Part shown: positions 44,414 to 52,401 of the stretch, piece after piece
How positions within the stretch are numbered: the stretch's first letter is position 1
Layout of the letters: each line of letters starts with the position of its first letter
Source: JAAYTY01 sp964569245
GTDB lineage: Bacteria > Fermentibacterota > Fermentibacteria > Fermentibacterales > Fermentibacteraceae
DNA length: 64,000 nucleotides
Assembly (NCBI GenBank): GCA_964569245.1
Contig: CAZMTK010000001.1
Coordinates: forward strand, 124,001-188,000
Direction of reading: 5' to 3'
Notes under the pieces: generated by a model
What the model saw: only the letters and a program-made list of their open reading frames with translations
What the model was told of the DNA's origin: nothing
The model's database searches: none
Program-made: the position numbers and the translations under genes

Positions 44414-44497
44414 CCCTCTGGTCTGCCGGCGCTCAACCGGTAATATCTTGCCTTGCAAGCGGCTCGCAGCGGGACAGGCTTCCGCCTCCCGGGAATG

Positions 44498-45547
44498 CTA
44501 GAGGCCGCGCCTCCGGGCGGCGTCGCGCATGGCCCTGTCGGTCGCCCTCACGGAGCTGAACCACTGCTGGGCGACCCCCATGTCGAGGCTGTACAGATAG
44601 TTGTACTCGGTATAGCACCCGGCGACGCATGCCTGGCAGGGCAGGGAGGAGGCTGCCTCGAACGCCTTCCTGAAGCCCACGTCCAGCGCATTGATAGCTC
44701 CGGGATACATGCCTATGAGGAGAGAGCAGGGGTACACTCGTCCGTCCACGTCTATGTTGCAGTACATGGCGCCGGCCCTGCAGGACACGCCGTGGAGCCT
44801 TTGAGGCGAGGTCGTCCGACGGTGGTCGGGCCAGCGCGCAAGGCTGTCGAGGTACTTTGCAGAGTTGGCTATAGGCGCACCCGTGCGCCTCAGCTCCGCC
44901 AGTTTCGAGAAAGCTCTCGCGTACTCCTCTCGGGAGGGCATCAGGCCCTCCGGGTTGCGGCCGAGTTCCTCGTTATGGTGCAGGGTCTGGAAGGTCGCGA
45001 GGAAACCGTACTCACTCGCCACTCCCAGGATCTCCTCTATCAGATGGATGTTGTTGCGAGTCAGGACAGTGATGGTCCAGAGGCGGACTCTGCCAGAGGC
45101 CGCCTCCATGGCTGCCATGACCCTGTCGTGACTCCCCGGCTGGCGGTTGGCGTCGTGGGCTTCCCGCGGCCCGTCGTATGCGAGCACAAGATGGTCGATT
45201 GCTTCCAGCACTTCGAGCCTGTCCGGGAGCAGGTATCCGTTCGAGTCCAGGCTGACGTAGATCCCCAGGGAGCGGGCGTGCCTGCAGAGCTCCACGATGT
45301 CGTCCCGCACCAGGGGCTCTCCCCCCCAGATGCCAATGCGCCTCGTTCCCGCTTCGGCCATCTCGTCGAAGAGGCGCTTCCATTGATCGGTCGGGAGGTC
45401 CGGCCTGTTCCGCTCGGGTATGCGGCAGTAGGCGCATCTGCTGGGACACCGGTCGGTGACCGATGCCATCACGTTGACCGGCCTGTGCCTTCCGAGAAAG
45501 CCGAGAAGGGCGTCGAAGCCCATGGCGAGCTGTCCCGAGAGCTTCAT
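44498..45547 (-). CDS. radical SAM/SPASM-like protein
   Basis: A 349-residue protein from ATG 45547, overlapping the stop of the DUF362 gene (ATGA). The cluster motif CPSRCAYC (C-x3-C-x2-C) follows VMASVTDR, then GIWGGEPLVRDDI. The C-terminal part has CRAGAMYCNIDVDGRVYPCSLLIG and SLPCQACVAGC, a SPASM-like arrangement for extra clusters. Such proteins modify peptides or other small substrates. No short precursor gene is visible beside it. Its pairing with DUF362 is the only functional hint. Confidence 0.83.
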   Translation of the reverse strand: MKLSGQLAMGFDALLGFLGRHRPVNVMASVTDRCPSRCAYCRIPERNRPDLPTDQWKRLFDEMAEAGTRRIGIWGGEPLVRDDIVELCRHARSLGIYVSLDSNGYLLPDRLEVLEAIDHLVLAYDGPREAHDANRQPGSHDRVMAAMEAASGRVRLWTITVLTRNNIHLIEEILGVASEYGFLATFQTLHHNEELGRNPEGLMPSREEYARAFSKLAELRRTGAPIANSAKYLDSLARWPDHRRTTSPQRLHGVSCRAGAMYCNIDVDGRVYPCSLLIGMYPGAINALDVGFRKAFEAASSLPCQACVAGCYTEYNYLYSLDMGVAQQWFSSVRATDRAMRDAARRRGL

Positions 45548-46557
45548 CTGGGCTCCTCCCGACCCAGCCACTGATCACCGCAGGGGATGCGGGAGATGAA
45601 GCGCAGCGCCTCGCTGCGCTGGCCCTTGAGATGGTAGGCGAACCTGTACCAGTGCCGGGCTCCCAGTCTCAGGGGCTTCATGAGAGGACCGTCCGAGCGT
45701 CCGCCGCTTCTGCCCCCGCGCAGAGCCCTTTCGATTCTAGCCACGAAGTTCGGCCTCGCCGGCTTGAAGTCGAACCGGCGAACAGCCTCGAGAGGAGGGA
45801 GGGGGATCTCCTCGAGCCCCGACGATGTACCCGCGCGTCCCTCGGCGCGGACGATCGTCTCTATTCCAGCGGGATCGAAGCCCATCGTGCGGGCCAGCGA
45901 GGCGTCGAGGGCCACCCTGTCGGAGGAGCCTGCCACGAACCCGGTGTAAACGGGAGTGCCGGGCTTGGGTCCGTCGCCCTCGAGCGACACCGTGCCGTCC
46001 GCCACTGTGAATGCGACGGGTATGCACTCGTTGACGGCGGTCAGGTAGTCGGCCAGCCTGTGATGGTAGTTGTGCCTGTTGTCATCGAGGCAGCCGTAGA
46101 GGTTCTTGAGCGCGGCCGAGATCGTGGTCCTGTAGTGGGTCTTCACGACCGGCAGTGAGACGACCGGCATGCGGGTGCAGATCGCCGGAATGGAGAAGGA
46201 CAGTCCGCCGTGCACCACGGCATGCCACTCGTTCTCGGAGAAGTTGTGCCAGAGCAGGCCCCGGCGCCTTACGACCGCACCGACACCGCTGGTTTCGAGT
46301 GCCCTGGCAGCATCCACGAGAACCTGGCTCGACTCGCCGACGAATATCCTGGAGAACCGCCCGGAGAACCTCTCGGCAACTGCCTCCAGCACCCACGGTC
46401 CGGTGCAGACGCCCGGTCTGAGGTAATCCCACGTGAGATTGACCTTGATCAGAACGTCGCCGGAGGGAGGCAGAAGCGTCTCCCATCCCATTGCATCCAT
46501 CACGTCGAAGACCGCGCGGCGAACTCCGCCGGCGGTAGAGGCATAGAAGACTCTCAA
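45544..46557 (-). CDS. DUF362-family protein
   Basis: A 337-residue protein from TTG 46557, with AAGGGA seven bases upstream. DUF362 features: DVLIKVNLTWDYLRPGVCT, then VVSLPVVKTHYRTTISAALKNLYGCLDD and VADGTVSLEGDGPKPG, with SSDRVALDASLARTMG. Many DUF362 proteins also carry a ferredoxin domain, but here no CxxCxxC set is present. The C-terminal ~90 residues are basic. It is translated with the radical SAM gene behind it. Function of the family is not established. Confidence 0.8.
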   Translation of the reverse strand: MRVFYASTAGGVRRAVFDVMDAMGWETLLPPSGDVLIKVNLTWDYLRPGVCTGPWVLEAVAERFSGRFSRIFVGESSQVLVDAARALETSGVGAVVRRRGLLWHNFSENEWHAVVHGGLSFSIPAICTRMPVVSLPVVKTHYRTTISAALKNLYGCLDDNRHNYHHRLADYLTAVNECIPVAFTVADGTVSLEGDGPKPGTPVYTGFVAGSSDRVALDASLARTMGFDPAGIETIVRAEGRAGTSSGLEEIPLPPLEAVRRFDFKPARPNFVARIERALRGGRSGGRSDGPLMKPLRLGARHWYRFAYHLKGQRSEALRFISRIPCGDQWLGREEPR

Positions 46558-46757
46558 GCCGCCGTCCCTTCAACGGCAATATACATTGACACCGATCAGG
46601 AACGACAGCCTGTCCGTCATGATCGCACTTCGGCAGTAGCTCGGGGTTCCTGCAGGCAGGGGCGGCGCTCGCGAAACAGATGGCGAACGATCTTCCCGGA
46701 GGGTCGGCACGGGCTTCGAACCGCTCGGAAGGCGGGGTCCTCCCCGCTGACGGCTCC

Positions 46758-46785
46758 TTGACAGGGAGAAGGCAGAGCATAGGAT
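46758..46785 (+). promoter_or_regulatory. sigma-70-like promoter
   Basis: TTGACA, 16 bases, TAGGAT. It lies about 40 bases upstream of the secreted two-repeat protein gene; the same -10 sequence occurs at the tRNA-Leu(CAG) promoter. Confidence 0.65.
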
Positions 46786-46825
46786 TGTCGCTGTACAGGT
46801 CATCCAACAGCAGAACGGAGGAATC

Positions 46826-47446
46826 ATGACAAGACTCGCTATCGCGCTCCTTGCACTCGCCGCTGCGGCTCCGCTCTCCGCCGCGACGATCGAGATCACA
46901 AACGGAACAGGCAACTGGTCCATCTACTACGTGTACATCTCGCCCAGCACCTCCGACAGCTGGGGAGACGACTGGCTGGGCAGCGACGTCATGTCCCCCG
47001 GCGAGACCTGGGAGTTCGACGTAACCAACGGCAGCTATGACATAAGGCTGGTTGACGAGGACGGAGACGATTACATCCTCTACAACATCCCCGTCTCGGG
47101 CTACTACTCCTGGTACGTGACCCTCGACGACCTCGGCGAGCACAACTACGGCGGGAGCACCGGTGAATACAACTACGGCTCGGCACCGGTGACCATCAAC
47201 AACGAGCTCGGCAGCTACACCATCTACTACATCTACTGCAGCCCTTCCTCCAGCAGCGACTGGGGCGAGGACTGGCTGGGCAGCGAAGTCCTGTCCCCCG
47301 GCGAATCCTTCACCTTCTACGTGACTCCCAACGACTACTACGACATCCAGTGCGTCGACGAGGACGACGACACCTACACCCTCATGGAGGTGTGGGTGGA
47401 CGATGCCGGATTCTCCTGGGACGTGGACCTGGGCGACCTGGACTAG
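46826..47446 (+). CDS. secreted acidic protein made of two tandem repeats
   Basis: A 206-residue protein from ATG 46826 after GGAGGAATC. Signal peptide TRLAIALLALAAAAPLSA. The mature part is two repeats of about 85 residues (about 22-100 and 118-206) that share IYYVYISPS/IYYIYCSPS, DDWLGSDVMSPGE/EDWLGSEVLSPGE and DIRLVDEDGDDY/DIQCVDEDDDTY. Each is likely a small beta-sandwich; the acidic DED loops could bind calcium. DNA of the repeats is also very similar around GACTGGCTGGGCAGCGA, so the duplication is recent. I know no name for it; similar small domains occur in FCB genomes. Confidence 0.75.
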   Translation: MTRLAIALLALAAAAPLSAATIEITNGTGNWSIYYVYISPSTSDSWGDDWLGSDVMSPGETWEFDVTNGSYDIRLVDEDGDDYILYNIPVSGYYSWYVTLDDLGEHNYGGSTGEYNYGSAPVTINNELGSYTIYYIYCSPSSSSDWGEDWLGSEVLSPGESFTFYVTPNDYYDIQCVDEDDDTYTLMEVWVDDAGFSWDVDLGDLD

Positions 47447-47467
47447 ACTTCTCCGGACTCGGAGCGA

Positions 47468-47497
47468 AAGCGGCTCCCGCTCGGGCGGGAGCCGCTT
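47468..47497. terminator. bidirectional terminator between convergent genes
   Basis: A thirteen-pair stem (AAGCGGCTCCCGC/GCGGGAGCCGCTT) with tetraloop TCGG lies between the repeat protein gene and nth. Confidence 0.75.
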
Positions 47498-47522
47498 CGC
47501 ATGAAGGGCCGTGCGGCCGCCT

Positions 47523-48155
47523 CTACAGCCCCTTCCTCGGGCATATGCGGCAGACCGCACAGGCGTCGCACATGGGTGACCTCGCGGTGCACACCCGCCT
47601 GCCGTGGAACCCCATCTGGTGGCTGAAGGCGGTGCGCCTCTCCGGAGGAATGAGCTTCTCGAGGTCCTTCTCTATCCTGTCGGGGTCCTGGGAGGAAGTG
47701 AAGCCCATCCTCAGAGACAGTCTCTTCACATGGGTATCCACGATCAGCGCTGGTTTCCCGTAGATGGTTCCAAGAACGACATTCGCGGTCTTTCTTCCGA
47801 CCCCCGGGATTTCGAGGAGCTCCTCCATCGTGTCCGGTACGCGGCCTCCGGACCTCGACTGGAGCCAGCATGCCGCTCCTATGACCGACCTCGCCTTGTT
47901 CCTGAAGAATCCGAGCGGGTGGATTATCCTCTCGACCTCCCCGGGGGGAGCCGCGGCCAGGTCCTCCAGGCGCGGAAAGGCTCTCCAGAGGCGTGGAGTC
48001 ACTCTGTTGACGGAGTCGTCGGTAGTCTGTGCCGAGAGGATCGTCGAGAGGAGCAGCCTGTACGGCACGCCTCCGAAATCGAGAAGGCACCTGGCGTCAG
48101 GATAGGACCTGGAAAGCTCGTCGGCGACAAGAGCGGCCCTCTCTCTGCGCGTCAT
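47523..48155 (-). CDS. nth: endonuclease III
   Basis: A 210-residue DNA glycosylase/AP lyase for oxidised pyrimidines. I start at ATG 48155, which has GGAGG five bases upstream and gives the normal length. Helix-hairpin-helix LLEIPGVGRKTANVVL with catalytic Lys122, then catalytic Asp140 in IVDTHVKRL. The iron-sulfur loop has Cys189, Cys196, Cys199 and Cys205 in the C-x6-C-x2-C-x5-C pattern. An additional Cys202 is present. It converges on the repeat protein gene; divergent on the other side from the rfbC-like gene. Confidence 0.95.
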   Translation of the reverse strand: MTRRERAALVADELSRSYPDARCLLDFGGVPYRLLLSTILSAQTTDDSVNRVTPRLWRAFPRLEDLAAAPPGEVERIIHPLGFFRNKARSVIGAACWLQSRSGGRVPDTMEELLEIPGVGRKTANVVLGTIYGKPALIVDTHVKRLSLRMGFTSSQDPDRIEKDLEKLIPPERRTAFSHQMGFHGRRVCTARSPMCDACAVCRICPRKGL

Positions 48156-48204
48156 CACCGCCTCCATCCGCATGCAGGTTTGCACCGCCCGAGCGGTGCT
48201 GTGT

Positions 48205-48810
48205 ATGCTTCCACGGCTCGGCGAGGGCTTGAACGGCTGCACCGGCCATGGAACACGGGAGAAGATACTGGAAAGAACGCCTGCGGGTGGAATAGACGGC
48301 CTCGAGCGGCTTGAACTCTCACCGTCGAGGGATGCCAGGGGCTCGTTCGTCGAGCTGTACAGATCCTCCTGGCTGCCCGGCATCTTCGGAGAGAGCAGCC
48401 AGTTGAACTGCTCGGTCTCCCTGCCGGGAGTACTGCGGGGTCTCCACTACCACACGGACCAGTGGGACGCCTGGTTCCCCGTCGCCGGCCGGATCAGAGC
48501 CGCGATGGCCGACCTGAGGACGGGCAGCCCGACCTGGATGAAGACCTGCGTGATGGAGCTGTCCCCTTCGGACCCGTGCGGAATCCTGATCCCGCCCGGA
48601 GTGGCCCACGGATATCTCGCGATCGACCTCTCGGTGGTCGTCTATCTGGTGAACCGCTTCTACGACGGGACCGACGAGCACGGGATCGCCTGGGACGATC
48701 CGCTCCTCGGCATAGAATGGGGGGCGGTCTCCCCCGTTCTGTCCGAGCGTGACAGGAAGAATCCCAGGCTTCCCTCCGAATGGAGGGATGGAGGCCCCAG
48801 GCATGACTGA
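48205..48810 (+). CDS. RfbC-like cupin (dTDP-4-dehydrorhamnose 3,5-epimerase family)
   Basis: A cupin of about 200 residues. Key motifs: ELSPSRDARGSFVELYRSSW, LNCSVSLPGVLRGLHYH, IRAAMADLRTGSPTW, LIPPGVAHGYLAI and VNRFYDGTDEHGIAWDDPLLGIEW, all typical of RfbC. True epimerases use a His-Asp pair, and the first His is present in GLHYHT. The start is uncertain: ATG 48205 gives extra N-terminal residues; CTG 48268, with GGGAGAAG upstream, gives a family-like start. No rfbA, B or D is adjacent, so the sugar is unknown. The gene overlaps the next by eight bases. Confidence 0.82.
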   Translation: MLPRLGEGLNGCTGHGTREKILERTPAGGIDGLERLELSPSRDARGSFVELYRSSWLPGIFGESSQLNCSVSLPGVLRGLHYHTDQWDAWFPVAGRIRAAMADLRTGSPTWMKTCVMELSPSDPCGILIPPGVAHGYLAIDLSVVVYLVNRFYDGTDEHGIAWDDPLLGIEWGAVSPVLSERDRKNPRLPSEWRDGGPRHD

Positions 48811-50023
48811 GAACATGATCGCCGTCCCGGGTCCCGGAGAGGCTCTGATGATCCTCTTCGGCCTGCTTCTGGTCTTCTTCGCCATGCGGAAGAAGTACGA
48901 GCCCCTCCTCCTCCTCCCGATAGGGGTGGGCATCCTGATGATGAACCTGCCCTTCTCCCCGATGAGGGGCGAGCATTCGATCCTGTCGCTCCTGTACAGA
49001 CACGGCATTGCCAACGAGCTGTTTCCGCTGCTGGTCTTCGTATCCATCGGGGCGATGATGGACTTCAAGCCGCTCATGGAGAGGCCCTGGCTCGTCGTCT
49101 TCGGGGTGGCGGGCCAGATAGGCATCTTCGGCAGCCTGGTCGTGGCCCTGCTCCTGGGCTTCAAGCTCTTCGAAGCGGCTTCCATAGGCGTGATAGGCAC
49201 GGCCGACGGTCCGACCTCCATCGTAGTGACCTCCCAGCTGGCACCGAGGATCCTCGGGCCCGTGACACTGGCGGCCTATTCGTACATGGCCCTGGTGCCC
49301 CTCATCCAGCCTCCGATAATGAGGCTCCTGACGACGCAGGCCGAGCGCGAAGCAAGGATGGACACGACAGTGCGCGACGTGCCGCCGCTCCTCGTGAAGA
49401 TGTTCCCGTACATCCTGACGATTCTGGCTGGGCTCCTCAGCCCCATGAGCGTCCCGCTCATCGGCATGCTGATGTTCGGCAACATGCTGGCGACATCGGG
49501 AGTCACAGACACGCTCTCCAACGCCGCCAGAACGACGCTCTCCGGACTGGTCACGCTCTTCCTCGGGCTGGCTGTGGGGTCAACCATGAAGGCCGAGGTG
49601 TTCCTCAGGGCCGAGACGCTGCTCATCTTCGGTCTGGGGCTTCTCGCCTTCGTCATCTCCACGGCGATCGGCGTGCTGCTCGGGAAGGCGCTCAGGCTGG
49701 CCGGCATGAGGGTCAACCCGCTTATCGGGGCAGCAGGCCTCTCATCCTTCCCGATGTCGGCGAGGCTGGTCCAGCAGCTCGGCCGCGAGGCCGACAGGAG
49801 CAACTTCCTTCTGATGCACGCAGCCAGCGCGAACGTGTCGGGCCAGATTGGGTCGGTGCTCGCTGGAGGGGTGCTCCTGGATCTCTGCCTTCGTGCCGGG
49901 GACGTTTCCGGTATCGGCGCCGGCATGGGGATCCTGCTCGTCGGAATGGGGCGCGTTCTGGCCGGGCTGGCCATGGTGGCGCTGTTCATCCATGCTTTGA
50001 AGGGCCTGATGCGTGGCAGGTGA
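48803..50023 (+). CDS. Na+-transporting decarboxylase beta subunit (OadB/GcdB/MmdB)
   Basis: A 406-residue membrane protein from ATG 48803, with GGAGG eight bases upstream (ATG 48788 is also in frame). About nine to eleven helices. Characteristic stretches: SIGVIGTADGPTSIVV, YSYMALVPLIQPPIM and NPLIGAAGLSSFPMSARLVQ, the ion-binding core of the beta subunit of oxaloacetate, methylmalonyl-CoA and glutaconyl-CoA decarboxylases. It couples decarboxylation to Na+ export. No alpha carboxyltransferase, gamma or biotin carrier is adjacent, which is unusual for this system. Confidence 0.92.
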   Translation: MTENMIAVPGPGEALMILFGLLLVFFAMRKKYEPLLLLPIGVGILMMNLPFSPMRGEHSILSLLYRHGIANELFPLLVFVSIGAMMDFKPLMERPWLVVFGVAGQIGIFGSLVVALLLGFKLFEAASIGVIGTADGPTSIVVTSQLAPRILGPVTLAAYSYMALVPLIQPPIMRLLTTQAEREARMDTTVRDVPPLLVKMFPYILTILAGLLSPMSVPLIGMLMFGNMLATSGVTDTLSNAARTTLSGLVTLFLGLAVGSTMKAEVFLRAETLLIFGLGLLAFVISTAIGVLLGKALRLAGMRVNPLIGAAGLSSFPMSARLVQQLGREADRSNFLLMHAASANVSGQIGSVLAGGVLLDLCLRAGDVSGIGAGMGILLVGMGRVLAGLAMVALFIHALKGLMRGR

Positions 50024-50030
50024 GGACTTG

Positions 50031-50117
50031 TGGTGCCGAAGGGGGGAGTCGAACCCCCACAAGGTTGCCCTTACTAGGTCCTGAACCTAGCGCGTCTGCC
50101 AGTTCCGCCACTTCGGC
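50031..50117 (-). tRNA. tRNA-Leu(CAG)
   Basis: Read on the minus strand: acceptor GCCGAAG/CTTCGGC, anticodon stem-loop CTAGG-TTCAGGA-CCTAG with anticodon CAG, long variable arm, GGGGGTTCGACTCCCCC TTC arm and encoded CCA. Leucine isoacceptor for CTG. Confidence 0.96.
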
Positions 50118-50132
50118 ACCGGGCGGCCCCGA

Positions 50133-50161
50133 ATCCTAGGACTGCCGTGTGCCTCCGTCAA
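50133..50161 (-). promoter_or_regulatory. promoter of tRNA-Leu(CAG)
   Basis: On the minus strand, TTGACG, 17 bases, TAGGAT; the predicted start is about ten bases before the tRNA 5' end. Confidence 0.75.
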
Positions 50162-50182
50162 TGACCGGCGGATGGAAAGGCG

Positions 50183-50641
50183 ATGACGACCAGGGAGACC
50201 ACGGCGCGGAACAGAAAGGCATGGCACGACTACGAGGTGATCGAGAGCCTCGAGGTGGGTATCGTGCTTGCAGGCTCGGAGATCAAGTCCATCCGGGACG
50301 GGAGGATATCCCTGACCGGTTCCTATGCGCGGTTCGACGACGATGGCGAGCTGTGGGTCGTGCAGATGCACATAGGAGAGTATCCCCAGGCCCGGGACAA
50401 CCACGACCCGCACAGACCGAGGAAGCTGCTCGCGCACAGGCGGGAGCTCCTCCGTCTGAGGAGGCGTGTGGAGGAGAGGGGCCTGACTCTCGTTCCGCTG
50501 GACGTTCATTTCTCGAGGGGCAGGGCCAAGGTCCAGCTCGGGCTCTGCAGGGGCAAGCGCGAGCACGACAGGCGCGACGACATGGCGAAGAGGGATGACG
50601 AGCGAAGGATGCAGGCCGCCATGAAATCGAGGCGCAACTGA
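50183..50641 (+). CDS. smpB: SsrA-binding protein SmpB
   Basis: A 152-residue protein from ATG 50183 with GGAAAGG upstream. It delivers tmRNA to stalled ribosomes. Signatures: RKAWHDYEVIESLEVGIVLAGSEIKS at the start, SYARFDDDGELWVVQMHI, NHDPHRPRKLLAHRREL, KVQLGLCRGKREHDRRD with the basic C-terminal tail. ssrA (tmRNA), often a neighbour of smpB, was not found in the window. The amidase gene follows after five bases. Confidence 0.96.
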   Translation: MTTRETTARNRKAWHDYEVIESLEVGIVLAGSEIKSIRDGRISLTGSYARFDDDGELWVVQMHIGEYPQARDNHDPHRPRKLLAHRRELLRLRRRVEERGLTLVPLDVHFSRGRAKVQLGLCRGKREHDRRDDMAKRDDERRMQAAMKSRRN

Positions 50642-50646
50642 CCGCG

Positions 50647-51795
50647 ATGCTCATCCTCGCGGCTGCCGCCGCAGCCCTGGAGCCAGGGTCTGCCGGTGTG
50701 AGGGTGATCGCCAGGTCCGACGGTGCGCTGCTGGAGATCCGCTCCGCTTCTCCTGCCGAACACGAGGTAGAGCCCCGCGGAATGCAGGTGGACATCATCT
50801 GCGGGATCCCCGTCGGATCGGTGGAGGGCTCGGCGCCCTTCTGGATAGATTCCCTCTGGGTATCGCCGGATCGCAGGGTGCTGAGCTGCATCGCCGCTCC
50901 TGCAGTGACAGCGGTCGACTTCGCCGCCTCGCCGGACGGTCTAGTGACCCTCGTGATGCTGAGGGCAGCCGATCCGCTGCCGTTCCCCGATCTCCACTGG
51001 GCTGGCCCCCCGGTCGAGCCCGAGACGCCCGGCTGGGTATACAGCGACTCTTCCATAGCGCAGGCGCTCTCCCAGGGCGAGCCCTCCCCGTGGCTGGAGA
51101 ACTTCGACGTGGTCGTCCTCGATCCGGGGCATGGCGGTCGCGATCCTGGCGCTGTCGGAGCCTGCGGAACCTTCGAGAAGGACAGGACGCTCGAGATCGC
51201 CCTGCTGACGAGGGACCTCCTGGCGCTGCGTATGCCGAATGTCAGGGTCGTCCTGACCAGGAGCGACGATTCATACGTTCCGCTGGCGGCGAGGACGAGG
51301 ATCGCCAACCGGGAGCAGGCCGACCTTTTCGTGAGCATCCACTGCAATGCGGCCACGCGGAGGGAGGCAGGGGGCTTCGAGACCTTCTTCCTCAGCCTCG
51401 CCAGGACCGACGACGCACGAGCCGTGTCGGCCATGGAGAACGCGGCGGCAGAGCTCGACGACCCGTCGGATCCCATGGCGCAGGGCGATGCGCTGTCGTT
51501 CCTTCTCGCCGACATGGCTCAGAGCGTATTCCTCAGCCAGAGCAGCGCGCTGGCCTCGCTCGTACAGCAGAACCTGTCCCGGGAGTGGCCCGACGGGCGC
51601 GACAGGGGCGTGAAGCAGGCGGGCTTCTATGTCCTCAGAGGGGCCTTCATGCCCTCCATCCTCGTGGAGACGGCCTTCATTTCGAACCCGCGCGAGGAGG
51701 CGCTGCTCGAGTCCCTGGACTTCCGCTTCAGGGCCGCCCGGGCTATTGTTGCGGCCATAGAGGAGTTCGCCATGGGGAGGGGTTCGGGCTGGTGA
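50647..51795 (+). CDS. N-acetylmuramoyl-L-alanine amidase (Amidase_3)
   Basis: A 382-residue protein from ATG 50647. N-terminal hydrophobic stretch suggests a very short signal peptide. Residues about 15-145 are a beta-rich AMIN-like part. The catalytic domain begins VVVLDPGHGGRDPGAVG (first zinc His), has FEKDRTLEIALL (Glu), LFVSIHCNA (second His) and SILVETAFISNP (catalytic Glu). It cuts the peptide from peptidoglycan, usually at the septum. The stop is overlapped by the next gene (GTGA). Three cell-wall genes follow one another here (amidase, GerMN, murI). Confidence 0.9.
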   Translation: MLILAAAAAALEPGSAGVRVIARSDGALLEIRSASPAEHEVEPRGMQVDIICGIPVGSVEGSAPFWIDSLWVSPDRRVLSCIAAPAVTAVDFAASPDGLVTLVMLRAADPLPFPDLHWAGPPVEPETPGWVYSDSSIAQALSQGEPSPWLENFDVVVLDPGHGGRDPGAVGACGTFEKDRTLEIALLTRDLLALRMPNVRVVLTRSDDSYVPLAARTRIANREQADLFVSIHCNAATRREAGGFETFFLSLARTDDARAVSAMENAAAELDDPSDPMAQGDALSFLLADMAQSVFLSQSSALASLVQQNLSREWPDGRDRGVKQAGFYVLRGAFMPSILVETAFISNPREEALLESLDFRFRAARAIVAAIEEFAMGRGSGW

Positions 51796-52400
51796 GATCG
51801 TCGAGGGGGAGCCGCGGGCCGCAGGCCGGACTGGTACGCCCGATCCTTGTCGAACTGGGTGTGATACTCCTGCTGGCCCTCCTGTTCTCTGTAGGAATGA
51901 AGATCGCGAACAGGCGGCTCGGGGCGGAGAACCCCGTCGAAGACCTGCAGGCGGACACGGTCCAGGTGTCCGGAGGGGCTTCGGTCCCGGACATAGCCAC
52001 TTCGAGACCGGAGCGGCAGCTGAACGGAGAGGGTCCGGAGTCCGCCTGGGATACGACGCCCTGCTCGCTGTTCGTCTCAGCCTCCTCCCAGGCCGTGATG
52101 ACGGAGCTTCCGGAGGCACCCTCCACCAGGGACATCCCCCTGGAGACGCTCCTGGTAACGAGGAGCTGGGCCGCACTCTGCGGAACCGGGGAGGCCGACA
52201 TCGAGAAGGTCTATACCTTCAACAGGATGGACACCCTGTACGTGGACCTTCACGGGACTCTCGACTTCGAGGGCCTGAAGAGGACCATCGAGGGACGTTT
52301 CGTGTGCTATACCCGGATGTTCGTTCTCGTGGCCGGCATGCCGGTCTCAGGCTATCCCGACGGCATTCCGCTGCGGGGGGTAGCCGGCACGTTCGACTGA
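51792..52400 (+). CDS. membrane-anchored GerMN-domain protein
   Basis: A 202-residue protein from GTG 51792, overlapping the amidase stop. One N-terminal membrane helix (VRPILVELGVILLLALLFS), a Ser/Glu-rich linker, then a GerMN-like domain with FVSASSQAVMT, DIPLETLL, LYVDLHGTLDFEGL and MFVLVAGMPVSGYPDGIPL. GerMN domains occur in envelope proteins, often beside N-acetylmuramoyl amidases and murI-rph-rdgB, as here. The function is unproven; a link to cell-wall turnover is suggested by context. Confidence 0.8.
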   Translation: MRSSRGSRGPQAGLVRPILVELGVILLLALLFSVGMKIANRRLGAENPVEDLQADTVQVSGGASVPDIATSRPERQLNGEGPESAWDTTPCSLFVSASSQAVMTELPEAPSTRDIPLETLLVTRSWAALCGTGEADIEKVYTFNRMDTLYVDLHGTLDFEGLKRTIEGRFVCYTRMFVLVAGMPVSGYPDGIPLRGVAGTFD

Positions 52401-52401
52401 C

